A stretch of 64,000 nucleotides of DNA from assembly GCA_942492825.1 (NCBI GenBank), contig OW818635.1, forward strand, positions 1,674,001-1,738,000, in the 5' to 3' direction. Source of the stretch: GWE2-51-13 sp942492825 (lineage in GTDB: Bacteria; Bacillota_I; Bacilli_A; Erysipelotrichales; Erysipelotrichaceae). This document shows positions 35,332 to 43,656 of this stretch, one piece after another. The notes under the pieces were generated by a model that was given only the letters and a program-made list of their open reading frames with translations, ran no database searches and had not been told where the DNA came from. The position numbers were made by a program, and so were the translations under genes. Position 1 is the stretch's first letter. Every line of letters starts with the position of its first letter.

Positions 35332-36269
35332 TGGAATTCGAAGGCAAGGCGCTGATGCGTGATTTTAAAAAATTCTTCAATTTCGAACAGCTGACCGGCG
35401 ATGAAAGTTCTCTGGATCGTTGGGTCGTCGTCCCGGATATCAATCGTCCCGGATTGGAACTGACCGGATTTATGCAATTTACCGAACCGAAACGGGTCGT
35501 CATTTTCGGAAACAAAGAAATCGCGTATATTCAGACGATGTCGGAGGAACGGCAGTGGGCAGCCTTCAATATGTTGACGGATTCATTCACACCGTCCATC
35601 CTGATTTCTCGCAATCAGGAATGTCCGCCTATTCTTCACGAAATCGCAATTCAAAAGAATTTCCCGATTTTTCGTTCACCGTTACCGACGTATCGGTTGA
35701 TGGTCGACGTCATTTCATATCTCGACGAAATGTTGTCGCCGGCCGACAATATCCATGGCGTTTTGATGAACGTCTTTGGGAAAGGCGTATTGATCACCGG
35801 ATCCAGCGGGATGGGAAAATCCGAAATCGCGTTGGAACTCATTCGTAAAGGCCATATCTTGGTCGCGGATGACCGGGTCGACGTGGTTCGGGTCCACAAC
35901 ACGATCTTCGGGCAAGCGCCTGAATTGTTGCGGGGGATGTTGGAGATTCGCGGTATGGGGATCATCGACGTTACCAGTATGTTCGGGGCGGCGACGATGT
36001 TGGACCGTACCCGCGTGGACTTCGTGGTCGAACTTGAGAAATGGGACGATACGAAAGAATACGATCGCTTGGGAATCGATGACGAAAGCAGTATCACGAT
36101 TCTCGACATGCAGGTTCCGCGACTGGTTTTCCCGGTCAAAGAAGGCCGTAATATGGCGGTGTTGATCGAATCCGCCGTCATCGACTTCACCTTAAAGCAA
36201 AAAGGGATCAACAGCGCCAAGGATTTCGAACAACGCGTTTATAATTTCATAGCCAATCAAAACAAGTAG
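35328..36269 (+). CDS. hprK: HPr kinase/phosphorylase
   Basis: 313 residues (312 if the next ATG is used). Walker A ITGSSGMGKSE (about 157-166), IHGVLMNVFGKGVL before it with the conserved His, ADDRVDVVR, and the family signature LEIRGMGIIDV. The enzyme phosphorylates HPr on serine using ATP or PPi and reverses this with Pi, releasing PPi, to control carbon catabolite repression in Bacillota. A PpaX-like phosphatase domain is fused to Lgt in the next gene, which fits the PPi link. Confidence 0.97.
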   Translation: MMEFEGKALMRDFKKFFNFEQLTGDESSLDRWVVVPDINRPGLELTGFMQFTEPKRVVIFGNKEIAYIQTMSEERQWAAFNMLTDSFTPSILISRNQECPPILHEIAIQKNFPIFRSPLPTYRLMVDVISYLDEMLSPADNIHGVLMNVFGKGVLITGSSGMGKSEIALELIRKGHILVADDRVDVVRVHNTIFGQAPELLRGMLEIRGMGIIDVTSMFGAATMLDRTRVDFVVELEKWDDTKEYDRLGIDDESSITILDMQVPRLVFPVKEGRNMAVLIESAVIDFTLKQKGINSAKDFEQRVYNFIANQNK

Positions 36270-36281
36270 GAGGATAACAAT

Positions 36282-37739
36282 ATGCAATTCTTTCCGGATG
36301 CGTCGACGTTTCTGAATGTCGGTCCGATTTCCATCAAGTGGTACGCGGTGTTAATACTCAGCGGCGCCATGTGCGTCTATTTCATCGCCGTCCGCAATCT
36401 ACGTAAAATCGGATACAAGTCCGACTTGGTCGACGATTTGTTTTTCGGAGCCCTGCTTGCGGGGATCGTCGGTGCCCGTCTATGGTATGTGGCTTTTTAT
36501 GATTTATCATCCTACCTCGCCAATCCGATTTCGATATTGATGACCTGGCAAGGCGGACTTGCGATACAAGGCGGACTCGTCCTTGGGGCAGCCTACGGAT
36601 ATTGGTTTACCCGTAAACGCAAAGTAAACTTCATGCGCTTAGCCGACCAAGTTGTACCGGCTATACTTTTGGCGCAAGCGATCGGGCGTTGGGGTAACTT
36701 CCTGAACCAAGAAGCGTATGGGATCGCGGTCACGGAAAGTTACTTTAAATACTTCCCCGAGTTTATAAAAAACATGATGTTCATCGACGGTGCCTATCGC
36801 GTTCCGACCTTCCTCTATGAAAGCGTCTTGAATGTGATCGGCTTTGTCTTGATCACCTTTGCCTTAAAGAAAAACCTCAAGAATCGTCATCGTGGCGATT
36901 TGGTCTATGCCTATCTGATGTGGTATGGGATTACCCGTTTCTGGGTCGAAGGCATGCGTACCGACAGTCTTATGTTCTATGGGATGAGGATGGCGCAAAT
37001 CACCTCATTGGCCTTTGTGATATTAGGGGTCCTCGGGATGTTGGGCGTGTATCGCCGCTTCTTCAAGAAGCGTAAACCGGTCGTGTTGTTTGATTTGGAC
37101 GGAACCTTGTTGGATACGGAAAAAGCGATTTTAGCCAGCTATACCCAAGTCTTGCGTGAATTCCGGCCGGAACAAGAATTCAGTAAAGAAGAACTTTTGG
37201 AATTGTTAGGCCCGACCTTGAATGTCGGATTCGGACGTTATCTGAATCCGGATGAGATCACTCCGGCGATCGAACGATATCGTTCGTTGAATGTCGAATA
37301 TCATAAGACGCATGTCTTCATGGTCGATGGAGCCAAGGAAGTGATCGATACGTTAAAATCCGAAGGTTATCGCTTAGGGATTGTGTCATCCAAGAAGAAG
37401 GAAGTCATTTTGTTAGGTTTGAATTTGTTTGACTTGCAGGATGAATTCGAAGTCATCGTCGGATATGACGAAGTACTGAAACATAAACCCGATCCCGAAG
37501 GGATCTTCACCGCATGTAGCCTGATGAAGGTTGGGCATGACGATGTCGTGTATGTCGGGGATTCCGCCGGAGACATCGAAGCTGCCAAAGCCGCGGGTGT
37601 ATATTCGATCGGTTTCGTATTTAATCCCGATCGCAAGGAACAACTCGTCGCGACGCAGCCGAATGCTTTGATCGAGAAACTCGCTGACATCCCGGCGATC
37701 CTGAAGGAGGATATCTCATGGACAAGCTCTACGATATAA
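36282..37739 (+). CDS. lgt: prolipoprotein diacylglyceryl transferase fused to HAD phosphatase
   Basis: 485 residues, against about 270-280 for Lgt alone. Residues 1-258 are Lgt with seven membrane helices, MTWQGGLAIQGGL and the signature GRWGNFLNQEAYG (135-147), RVPTFLYES and the late WVEGMRTDSL. From 267 to the end is a HAD hydrolase with FDLDGTLLDTE (Asp271, Asp273), IVSSKKKE, HKPDPEG and VYVGDSAGDIEAAKAAG, resembling PpaX. Lgt lipidates the lipobox cysteine; PpaX hydrolyses the PPi made by HPr phosphorylase. In Bacillus lgt and ppaX are near-neighbours in the hprK operon; here they are one frame. AGGAGG lies 7 to 9 bases ahead of the start; the end overlaps trxB. Confidence 0.95.
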   Translation: MQFFPDASTFLNVGPISIKWYAVLILSGAMCVYFIAVRNLRKIGYKSDLVDDLFFGALLAGIVGARLWYVAFYDLSSYLANPISILMTWQGGLAIQGGLVLGAAYGYWFTRKRKVNFMRLADQVVPAILLAQAIGRWGNFLNQEAYGIAVTESYFKYFPEFIKNMMFIDGAYRVPTFLYESVLNVIGFVLITFALKKNLKNRHRGDLVYAYLMWYGITRFWVEGMRTDSLMFYGMRMAQITSLAFVILGVLGMLGVYRRFFKKRKPVVLFDLDGTLLDTEKAILASYTQVLREFRPEQEFSKEELLELLGPTLNVGFGRYLNPDEITPAIERYRSLNVEYHKTHVFMVDGAKEVIDTLKSEGYRLGIVSSKKKEVILLGLNLFDLQDEFEVIVGYDEVLKHKPDPEGIFTACSLMKVGHDDVVYVGDSAGDIEAAKAAGVYSIGFVFNPDRKEQLVATQPNALIEKLADIPAILKEDISWTSSTI

Positions 37740-38638
37740 GTATCATCGGGGCTGGACCTGCCGGTATGACCGCGGCGATTTACGCCAAACGCGCCGGACT
37801 GGAAGTCATCGTGTTTGAGAATTCCGCTCCGGGTGGGAAGTTGGTTAAAACCTTTGAAATCGACAATTGGCCGGGCAATCCGCATATTTCCGGGGTAGAC
37901 CTCGCGCTACAGATGTTCGGACATACCCAGAACCTTGAAATCGAAACCGAGTTTGTCGGTGTGAAACAAGTGATCGAAGGAAATCCGAAACAAATTCTCA
38001 CGGAAGATGGTCGTACTTTTCTTACGAAAGCGATCATCGTCGCCACCGGAACCGTCGAAAACAAGATGGGCATTCCGGGTGAAGAGCCCAATATCGGACA
38101 TGGCGTCAGCTTCTGCGCCGTATGTGACGGGACGTTCTATAAAGATAAAGAAGTCGTCGTCATCGGCGGCGGTAACGCAGCACTTGAAGAGTCTTTGTAT
38201 CTGACCCAGTTCGCGAAGTCGGTGACGATCGTCATACGTCGCAATGTCTTCCGTGGCGATAAGGCTGCCCAGGATGCGGTGTTTGCCCATCCGAAGATCA
38301 AAATCATCAAACGCCATATCCCCATCGAAGTCTTGAGTGCCGACAAGAAAGTCGTCGGTATCAAGTTACAGAATTTGGATACGCATGAAACCTTTGATTT
38401 CGCTTGCGATGGGATCTTTCCGTACATCGGTGCGACCCCTTCCACCGGTTTCCTAAAAGACCTTGGGATCTGTCAGGAAGATGGCTACATCAAAGTCAAC
38501 GATAAGATGGAAACCTGCATCAAGGGAATCTACGCGGCGGGCGATGTCATCGTCAAAACGTTGCGTCAGATCGTTACGGCGACCGGTGACGGTGCTGTGG
38601 CGGCTCAAATGGCCTTTCAATACATCAAGGAGTCCTAA
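37718..38638 (+). CDS. trxB: thioredoxin reductase
   Basis: 306 residues. FAD motif IIGAGPAGMTAA (9-20), redox pair CAVC (133-136), NAD(P)H motif VVIGGGNAALEESLYL, and the final FAD segment GIYAAGDVI. ATG at 37718 has GGAGG 7 bases upstream and lies inside the end of the lgt-HAD gene (22-base overlap). Reduces thioredoxin or a similar protein disulfide. Its stop codon is in the loop of the terminator. Confidence 0.96.
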   Translation: MDKLYDISIIGAGPAGMTAAIYAKRAGLEVIVFENSAPGGKLVKTFEIDNWPGNPHISGVDLALQMFGHTQNLEIETEFVGVKQVIEGNPKQILTEDGRTFLTKAIIVATGTVENKMGIPGEEPNIGHGVSFCAVCDGTFYKDKEVVVIGGGNAALEESLYLTQFAKSVTIVIRRNVFRGDKAAQDAVFAHPKIKIIKRHIPIEVLSADKKVVGIKLQNLDTHETFDFACDGIFPYIGATPSTGFLKDLGICQEDGYIKVNDKMETCIKGIYAAGDVIVKTLRQIVTATGDGAVAAQMAFQYIKES

Positions 38639-38656
38639 AGGGCTCTTTCTTTCTTT
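38630..38656 (+). terminator. terminator with the trxB stop in its loop
   Basis: GAGTCC-TAAA-GGGCTC (one T-G pair) followed by TTTCTTTCTTT. The TAA stop of trxB (38636-38638) is in the loop. Confidence 0.75.
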
Positions 38657-38721
38657 ACCTATCTTTATATGCCTTCTGACTCATGGTAAAATGCGGGTAG
38701 AGAATACTAGGGGGATTGATC

Positions 38722-39693
38722 ATGAACAATCAACGTACATGTCGGTATTGTATGACGCCGATCGAAGCGAACGAAGTAACCGCTTCGTGCAGCCAATGTA
38801 ATTCGATCTATCATAAACGGTGTTGGGATGCCAACCACGGTTGCGTGCGTTTCCAATGCCAAGCCGCCGCGATCGCGCCGACGGTCGACATCCATACCGA
38901 TATCAGTTTTATCAAAGAAAACGCCGCAGTGAACTTTTGTCACTACTGCGGAGGGAAATTGTTCGAACACACGAAATTCTGTGCGTATTGCGGAAAACCG
39001 ATCCTCCATAAAGAAGAAGTTCCTGAACATCAGCCGGAGAAAATAAAGAAAAAGGCCGTAATTGAAGTACCTCCGATCCTTAACCCCAAGCCTGTGACGA
39101 AACCCGTTGAAGTCGATGATACCCCGGTGTTTGGCGGTCCGATCCGAGTACGTCCGGTCGACGAAGAAATCCATCCTTTCTCCGATGTCCACAATCAACT
39201 TCCGGAAGAAAACGTCAAACCATTACCAGTAGGCGAAAAAGCGTTCATTCCGTTGAACGATGACGAAACGGTGTTTCGTTACTTCGTTAAGAATCCCTAT
39301 TACTATAAAAGCCGATTCAAAGAACTTGAATCCTCGTATGCAAAATCGACATTTAACGTCGCCGCTTTCTTCCTCAACTTCGTTTGGCTCTTCTACCGCA
39401 AGATGTATCGATACGGAATCATCTTCTTCGTGATCAACCTCGTATTCAATCTTATCTCACCAAATTTCGGATTTGTGGTGACGATCGGCACTGGATTCTT
39501 TCTCGGAATGCAAGGCAACCGTTTGTATAAAGAAAAGTTTGATGATGATATGAAAGCGATCGAGTTGTCTCCGATCAAAAAAACAGCCTTGTCTTTGACC
39601 ATCGGCGGCGTGAACCCGCAAGCCGCGGCCGCATCCTTCTGGGTATACTTATTTATCTTAAGTCTGTTAATGAATCTACGTGCGTCATTATAA
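38722..39693 (+). CDS. zinc-finger (RING-like) membrane protein with DUF2628 region
   Basis: 323 residues from ATG 38722 (GGGGG upstream). Residues 7-46 form a prokaryotic RING-like zinc finger: C7-x2-C10, C23-x2-C26, H31, C34, C41, C46 with YHKRCW. A second zinc ribbon is C73-x2-C76, C87-x2-C90. A Pro/Glu-rich linker follows, then a C-terminal DUF2628-like part (YFVKNPYYYKSRFKELESS ... FNVAAFFLNFVWLFYRKMYRYG) with about three membrane helices. Function unknown; a membrane-anchored zinc protein with a cytoplasmic RING-like head. Single-gene unit with a TGGTAAAAT -10 candidate about 30 bases ahead of the start. Confidence 0.8.
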   Translation: MNNQRTCRYCMTPIEANEVTASCSQCNSIYHKRCWDANHGCVRFQCQAAAIAPTVDIHTDISFIKENAAVNFCHYCGGKLFEHTKFCAYCGKPILHKEEVPEHQPEKIKKKAVIEVPPILNPKPVTKPVEVDDTPVFGGPIRVRPVDEEIHPFSDVHNQLPEENVKPLPVGEKAFIPLNDDETVFRYFVKNPYYYKSRFKELESSYAKSTFNVAAFFLNFVWLFYRKMYRYGIIFFVINLVFNLISPNFGFVVTIGTGFFLGMQGNRLYKEKFDDDMKAIELSPIKKTALSLTIGGVNPQAAAASFWVYLFILSLLMNLRASL

Positions 39694-39715
39694 GGGGATT
39701 CTGCTGATTATGATA

Positions 39716-39761
39716 TTTAAGTCCATAAAAATCAGAAAAATCTGATTAAAATCGACTTAAA
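39716..39761. repeat. nested inverted repeats, possible operator
   Basis: Outer pair TTTAAGTC (39716-39723) / GACTTAAA (39754-39761); inner pair AATCAG (39730-39735) / CTGATT (39742-39747). The outer right arm overlaps the -35 of the promoter for the second DUF4143 ATPase gene. Confidence 0.55.
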
Positions 39762-39780
39762 AGTCAAAATGTGCTAAAAT
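39752..39780 (+). promoter_or_regulatory. promoter of the second DUF4143 ATPase gene
   Basis: TCGACT (39752-39757), 17-base spacer, extended -10 TGCTAAAAT (hexamer 39775-39780), 21 bases before the start codon. Confidence 0.55.
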
Positions 39781-39801
39781 GTCTTCATTGGAGGAGTCCC
39801 T

Positions 39802-41121
39802 ATGCAAAGAAAGATCACGGCACGTTTGCTCTCTTGGAAAGAGTCTGGATTTCGAAAACCGCTTATCTTAAACGGAGCAAGGCAAGTCGGAAAGACCTAT
39901 ATCCTCAATGACTTCGCACGCAATCATTTCAAAAACGTGGTGATGATCAATTTTGAGTCGAACCAATTGGCTGCTTCCTATTTCGAAGGGGATCTTGATC
40001 CACAACGTATCCTTCGCTATCTCGAAGCGGACTCCGGTCAAGTTATAAATCCGAACACCACATTAATCTTTTTTGACGAAATACAGATGTGCGAGCGGGC
40101 ATTAACTTCATTGAAGTATTTTAATGAGTTGGCTCCGGAGTATCCGATCGTTGCGGCGGGAAGCTTGCTTGGCGTTGCGATTCATCGTGAGAAATTTTCG
40201 TTCCCGGTTGGAAAAGTCGAAGTCGTAAACCTTTGTCCTCTTGATTTCGAAGAATTTCTTTGGGCAAGCAATGAGCAATTATTGATTGACGAAATTCGTC
40301 GTAGTTACAACGCGAAAAAGGAATTACCCGCAGCTTTACACCAAAAGGCGCTTGAACTCTATCATATCTATCTTATCGTCGGAGGAATGCCCGAGTGTGT
40401 ACGTACCTATATCGAGACAAAGAAACTGGCGGAAGTGACTCCTATCCAGAACGCGATTCTCGACCATTACCTTGCGGACATGGCGAAGTATGCGACAAAT
40501 ACGGAGAGCGTCAAAATCAGAGCTTGTTTCCAATCGATTCCGGTCCAACTTGCCAAGAACAATAAGAAATTTCAATATAAGATCGTTAAGAAGGGTGGGA
40601 CCGCAAGCATTTTCGGTGATTCGATCGAATGGTTGCGCCTATCCGGAATCATCAACAAGGTATATAAGATCCATCATGCGGAAGATCCGATCTCCGCTTT
40701 CGCGGATTTAACTTCATTTAAACTCTATCTTGGGGATACAGGTTTACTTGTCGCCAAAACGAATATTTCGCATGCGGCGGTTTTGATGAAAACGGATTCG
40801 GTCTTTATCGGCGCAATCACCGAAAATTATATTGCCCAGCAACTCTTTGAGAAAGGATACGAACTCTATTATTGGGAAAGCGAGTCGCTCGCGGAAATCG
40901 ACTTCGTGATACAACACAAAACGCAGATTCTAGCGATTGAGGCAAAAAGCGGAGAACATGTGAAATCAAGGAGCCTATCTGTCTTTGGTGCTCGTTATCC
41001 GCAGTCGGTCATGATCCGTTTCTCGAGCCGTAATTTCGGTACCACAGATACGTTGCGGTCGATCCCCTTGTATTCCGTCTTCTGCCTACCTTACGCAAAC
41101 GAAACAAACGATGTATTCTAA
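39802..41121 (+). CDS. AAA ATPase with DUF4143 domain, second copy type
   Basis: 439 residues. GGAGGAG precedes the ATG. Walker A ILNGARQVGKTY, Walker B LIFFDEIQMCERAL, sensor AAGSLLGVAI. DUF4143 region (NNKKFQYKIVKKGGTASIFGDSIEWLRLSGII) and a nuclease-like core near the end (LAEIDFVIQHKTQILAIEAKSGE: Asp, then Glu-x-Lys). Only distantly similar to the member at 27299, so not a recent duplication. Role unknown. The stop is followed 64 bases later by the DJ-1 gene. Confidence 0.88.
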   Translation: MQRKITARLLSWKESGFRKPLILNGARQVGKTYILNDFARNHFKNVVMINFESNQLAASYFEGDLDPQRILRYLEADSGQVINPNTTLIFFDEIQMCERALTSLKYFNELAPEYPIVAAGSLLGVAIHREKFSFPVGKVEVVNLCPLDFEEFLWASNEQLLIDEIRRSYNAKKELPAALHQKALELYHIYLIVGGMPECVRTYIETKKLAEVTPIQNAILDHYLADMAKYATNTESVKIRACFQSIPVQLAKNNKKFQYKIVKKGGTASIFGDSIEWLRLSGIINKVYKIHHAEDPISAFADLTSFKLYLGDTGLLVAKTNISHAAVLMKTDSVFIGAITENYIAQQLFEKGYELYYWESESLAEIDFVIQHKTQILAIEAKSGEHVKSRSLSVFGARYPQSVMIRFSSRNFGTTDTLRSIPLYSVFCLPYANETNDVF

Positions 41122-41185
41122 ACAACGAATACTTCCCGATTTAGATAATAATCGAGACAACAATCAAAAAGAAAGCGAGGAAAGT

Positions 41186-41737
41186 ATGAAAAAAATCGTA
41201 TGCCTTTTAGCGGATGGATTTGAAGAAACCGAAGCGATCGCCACGATCGATGTCTTGCGTCGAGCAGGATTTCAGGTCGATGTCGTCTCGGTCAACTCGA
41301 CCGAAGTCGTCACCAGTTCACGCAAAATCTGCGTGTTGGCGGATCGACTGTGGGGACCGGATCTTCGGGACTATGATCTACTGTTCTTGCCAGGCGGTCA
41401 ACCCGGATCCAATCACCTTGCGGCTGACGCCAGAGTGGTTGGCTTGGTGAAGGATATGTACAATCAAGGAAAATTCGTATCCGCGATCTGCGCCGCACCC
41501 TTGGTGTTGGCGAAAGCCGGGATTTTAAACGGAAAGAAAGTCACATCCTATCCGGTCGAAGCAGGCAACGAAACCTTTAAGAATGCGGACTATCGCGAAG
41601 ATCCGGTCGTGATCGACGGGAATCTGATTACCAGTCGCGGGGTAGGGACGGTCTTGTCCTTCGCTTATACGTTGGTCGATGTTTTAGGTGGAGATAGCGA
41701 AGTTCTTAAAAAAGCCATGCTTTATTCAGGATACTAG
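41186..41737 (+). CDS. DJ-1/PfpI family protein
   Basis: 183 residues. ATG at 41186 follows GAGGAAAG. ADGFEETEA with Glu15, FLPGGQPGSNHL, and the reactive-cysteine elbow SAICAAPLVLAKAG (Cys102), then TSYPVEA and ITSRGVGTVLSFA. This matches the DJ-1/ThiJ/YajL group: chaperone, deglycase or oxidative-stress roles are proposed for the family and unsettled. It ends in its own terminator. Confidence 0.92.
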   Translation: MKKIVCLLADGFEETEAIATIDVLRRAGFQVDVVSVNSTEVVTSSRKICVLADRLWGPDLRDYDLLFLPGGQPGSNHLAADARVVGLVKDMYNQGKFVSAICAAPLVLAKAGILNGKKVTSYPVEAGNETFKNADYREDPVVIDGNLITSRGVGTVLSFAYTLVDVLGGDSEVLKKAMLYSGY

Positions 41738-41742
41738 AAATC

Positions 41743-41764
41743 AAGGGCGACACGCCCTTTTTCT
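41743..41764 (+). terminator. terminator after the DJ-1 gene
   Basis: AAGGGCG-ACA-CGCCCTT followed by TTTTCTTT. Confidence 0.85.
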
Positions 41765-41773
41765 TTGAGAAAG

Positions 41774-41802
41774 TTGTGGAACACCCGGGTGCGTGGTAGA
41801 AT
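41774..41802 (+). promoter_or_regulatory. promoter of the rapZ-yvcK-whiA operon
   Basis: TTGTGG (41774-41779), 17-base spacer, TAGAAT (41797-41802) with TGG before it (extended -10), 18 bases ahead of the rapZ start. Confidence 0.65.
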
Positions 41803-41820
41803 AAACACGAGGTGAAGAAC

Positions 41821-42669
41821 ATGGACAAAAAACGGGTTCTGCTCATCACGGGACGCTCAGGCGCCGGTAAAACCAGCACCATGGGCATCCTGGAAGACAT
41901 GGGCTATCACTGTATCGACCAATTTCCCGTCAAACTGTTGGAAAACTTCGCGGCGATGTTGAATGGGGAAAGTGACCCCCGATATAGTTACATCGCGCTG
42001 GCGACCACGTTGACGGATTTCAAAGAATACCAACGGGTCTTTTCGGGCATGGATCTGGATGTCCGGGTCTTGATATTGGATTGTAACGCGGACGAATTGT
42101 TGCGTCGCTATAAGTCGACCCGACGGACCCATCCGATGTTGATTTCAAATAAGGCGACGACCTTGGAAGATGCGATTTATCTGGAAGAAGAACTCTTAAA
42201 GGATCTCAAGGACACAGCGTTTTTGACGATCGATACGACGTTTCTCAAAGGGAACGAACTCAAAGCGAAGATCAACCAATATTTCGCATTGAGTTCCCAA
42301 CCTTCCTTTTCGATCAGCTTCATTTCCTTTGGATATAAGAATGGCGTCCCGTTGGACGCGGATTTACTGTTTGATGTGCGGTTTTTACCGAACCCTTATT
42401 GGATCGAGACATTACGGACGTATACGGGCAATGATCCGCAAGTCTATGACTATGTCATGGGCTTCGACCAAACGAAAACCTTACTGACGAAACTTACGGA
42501 TTTCCTCGATTATGCCTTCAAAGAATATGTCGCCGAAGGGAAAAACCACTTCACCGTCGGAATCGGGTGTACCGGCGGACAACATCGTTCAGTTGCCATT
42601 ACCAACTGGCTTTTCGACCATTACGGAAAAGACTACCATGTCTACAAAGAGCATCGGGACTTGAGGTAA
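41821..42669 (+). CDS. rapZ: RapZ/YvcJ nucleotide-binding adaptor
   Basis: 282 residues. ATG 41821 follows GAGG by 9 bases. Walker A ITGRSGAGKTST (about 10-20), CIDQFPVKLLENF, TRRTHPM and the C-terminal FVGIGCTGGQHRSVAI-type segment (seen as GIGCTGGQHRSVA). In Bacillota YvcJ binds and hydrolyses nucleotides and affects competence; in Enterobacteria RapZ guides GlmZ sRNA to RNase E. The target here is unknown. First gene of rapZ-yvcK-whiA, 3 bases before yvcK. Confidence 0.96.
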   Translation: MDKKRVLLITGRSGAGKTSTMGILEDMGYHCIDQFPVKLLENFAAMLNGESDPRYSYIALATTLTDFKEYQRVFSGMDLDVRVLILDCNADELLRRYKSTRRTHPMLISNKATTLEDAIYLEEELLKDLKDTAFLTIDTTFLKGNELKAKINQYFALSSQPSFSISFISFGYKNGVPLDADLLFDVRFLPNPYWIETLRTYTGNDPQVYDYVMGFDQTKTLLTKLTDFLDYAFKEYVAEGKNHFTVGIGCTGGQHRSVAITNWLFDHYGKDYHVYKEHRDLR

Positions 42670-42672
42670 CCT

Positions 42673-43656
42673 ATGACAAATAAAAAGCGCGTCGTGGTTT
42701 TAGGTGGGGGCACTGGACAAGCGGTGATGCTGCGAGGGTTGAAACAGATCGAAGACATCGAATTGACGGCAATCGTCACGGTGGCGGACGACGGTGGAAG
42801 CACGGGGCGTTTACGCCGCAGTTTCCACATTCCGGCGATGGGCGATCTGCGCAATGTCATGATCGCGATGGCCGAAAGCGAAAGTCTACTCGGGAATCTG
42901 ATGAATTATCGTTTTGATGATGCGATCGAAGGGTCCAACGAACTCTCCGGACACAATTTAGGCAATTTGATTTTAACCGCCCTGACCCAAACCAGCGGTA
43001 GTTTCATGGAAGCCATCACGCAAATCTCCAACGTCCTCAATGTCAAAGGGGACATTTTGCCTTCCACCAGTCAAATCATCACGCTCTATGCGGAAATGGA
43101 AGACGGGACGATCGTGCGTGGAGAATCCAATATCCCCAAAGTGCGCAACCGAATCAAACGCGTATTCTACGATACGCCGGTACGGGCAACCCAGAAAGCC
43201 ATCGAAGCGATCCAGAATGCGGACTATATCCTTTATGGGATCGGTTCGGTCTATACCAGTATCCTTCCGAACTTAATTATCGATGAAATCGCTCATGCGA
43301 TCCGCGAATCGCGTGCCATTAAGATCTACTTCTGTAACGCGATGACTCAACCTGGAGAAACCGCCGGGTACGGAATGGAAGAGCATGTCCAGGCAATCAT
43401 GGCCTTTGACGATCATCCGGTCGATGTCGTCGTTTATGCGGATGATATCATCCCACCGGAAGTGTTGGATCGTTACGAAGATACCGATGCCCAACCGGTC
43501 GTGATGCGTGAAACCGAACATCCCTACATCGTCGTTTCTACCAAACTGTTGCGTTTTGACGGCGGTCTGGTGCGACATGATAGCGAAAAGATCAAATCCG
43601 TCATGGAATACCTCATGGAAAGCGAGGCGCTCGCATGTCTTTTACCACCGATGTGA
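42673..43656 (+). CDS. yvcK: gluconeogenesis factor YvcK/CofD-like
   Basis: 327 residues. GGGTGQAVMLRGL at the N-terminus, TVADDGGSTGRLRR, GDLRNVMIAMAE, SGHNLGNLILTALTQ and GIGSVYTSILPNLI. These are the conserved blocks of YvcK, needed for growth on gluconeogenic carbon and for placing PBP1 in Bacillus; it binds UDP-sugars, notably UDP-GlcNAc. That is relevant next to a large UDP-GlcNAc-consuming glycan locus. GAGG precedes the ATG. The end overlaps whiA by 22 bases. Confidence 0.97.
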   Translation: MTNKKRVVVLGGGTGQAVMLRGLKQIEDIELTAIVTVADDGGSTGRLRRSFHIPAMGDLRNVMIAMAESESLLGNLMNYRFDDAIEGSNELSGHNLGNLILTALTQTSGSFMEAITQISNVLNVKGDILPSTSQIITLYAEMEDGTIVRGESNIPKVRNRIKRVFYDTPVRATQKAIEAIQNADYILYGIGSVYTSILPNLIIDEIAHAIRESRAIKIYFCNAMTQPGETAGYGMEEHVQAIMAFDDHPVDVVVYADDIIPPEVLDRYEDTDAQPVVMRETEHPYIVVSTKLLRFDGGLVRHDSEKIKSVMEYLMESEALACLLPPM

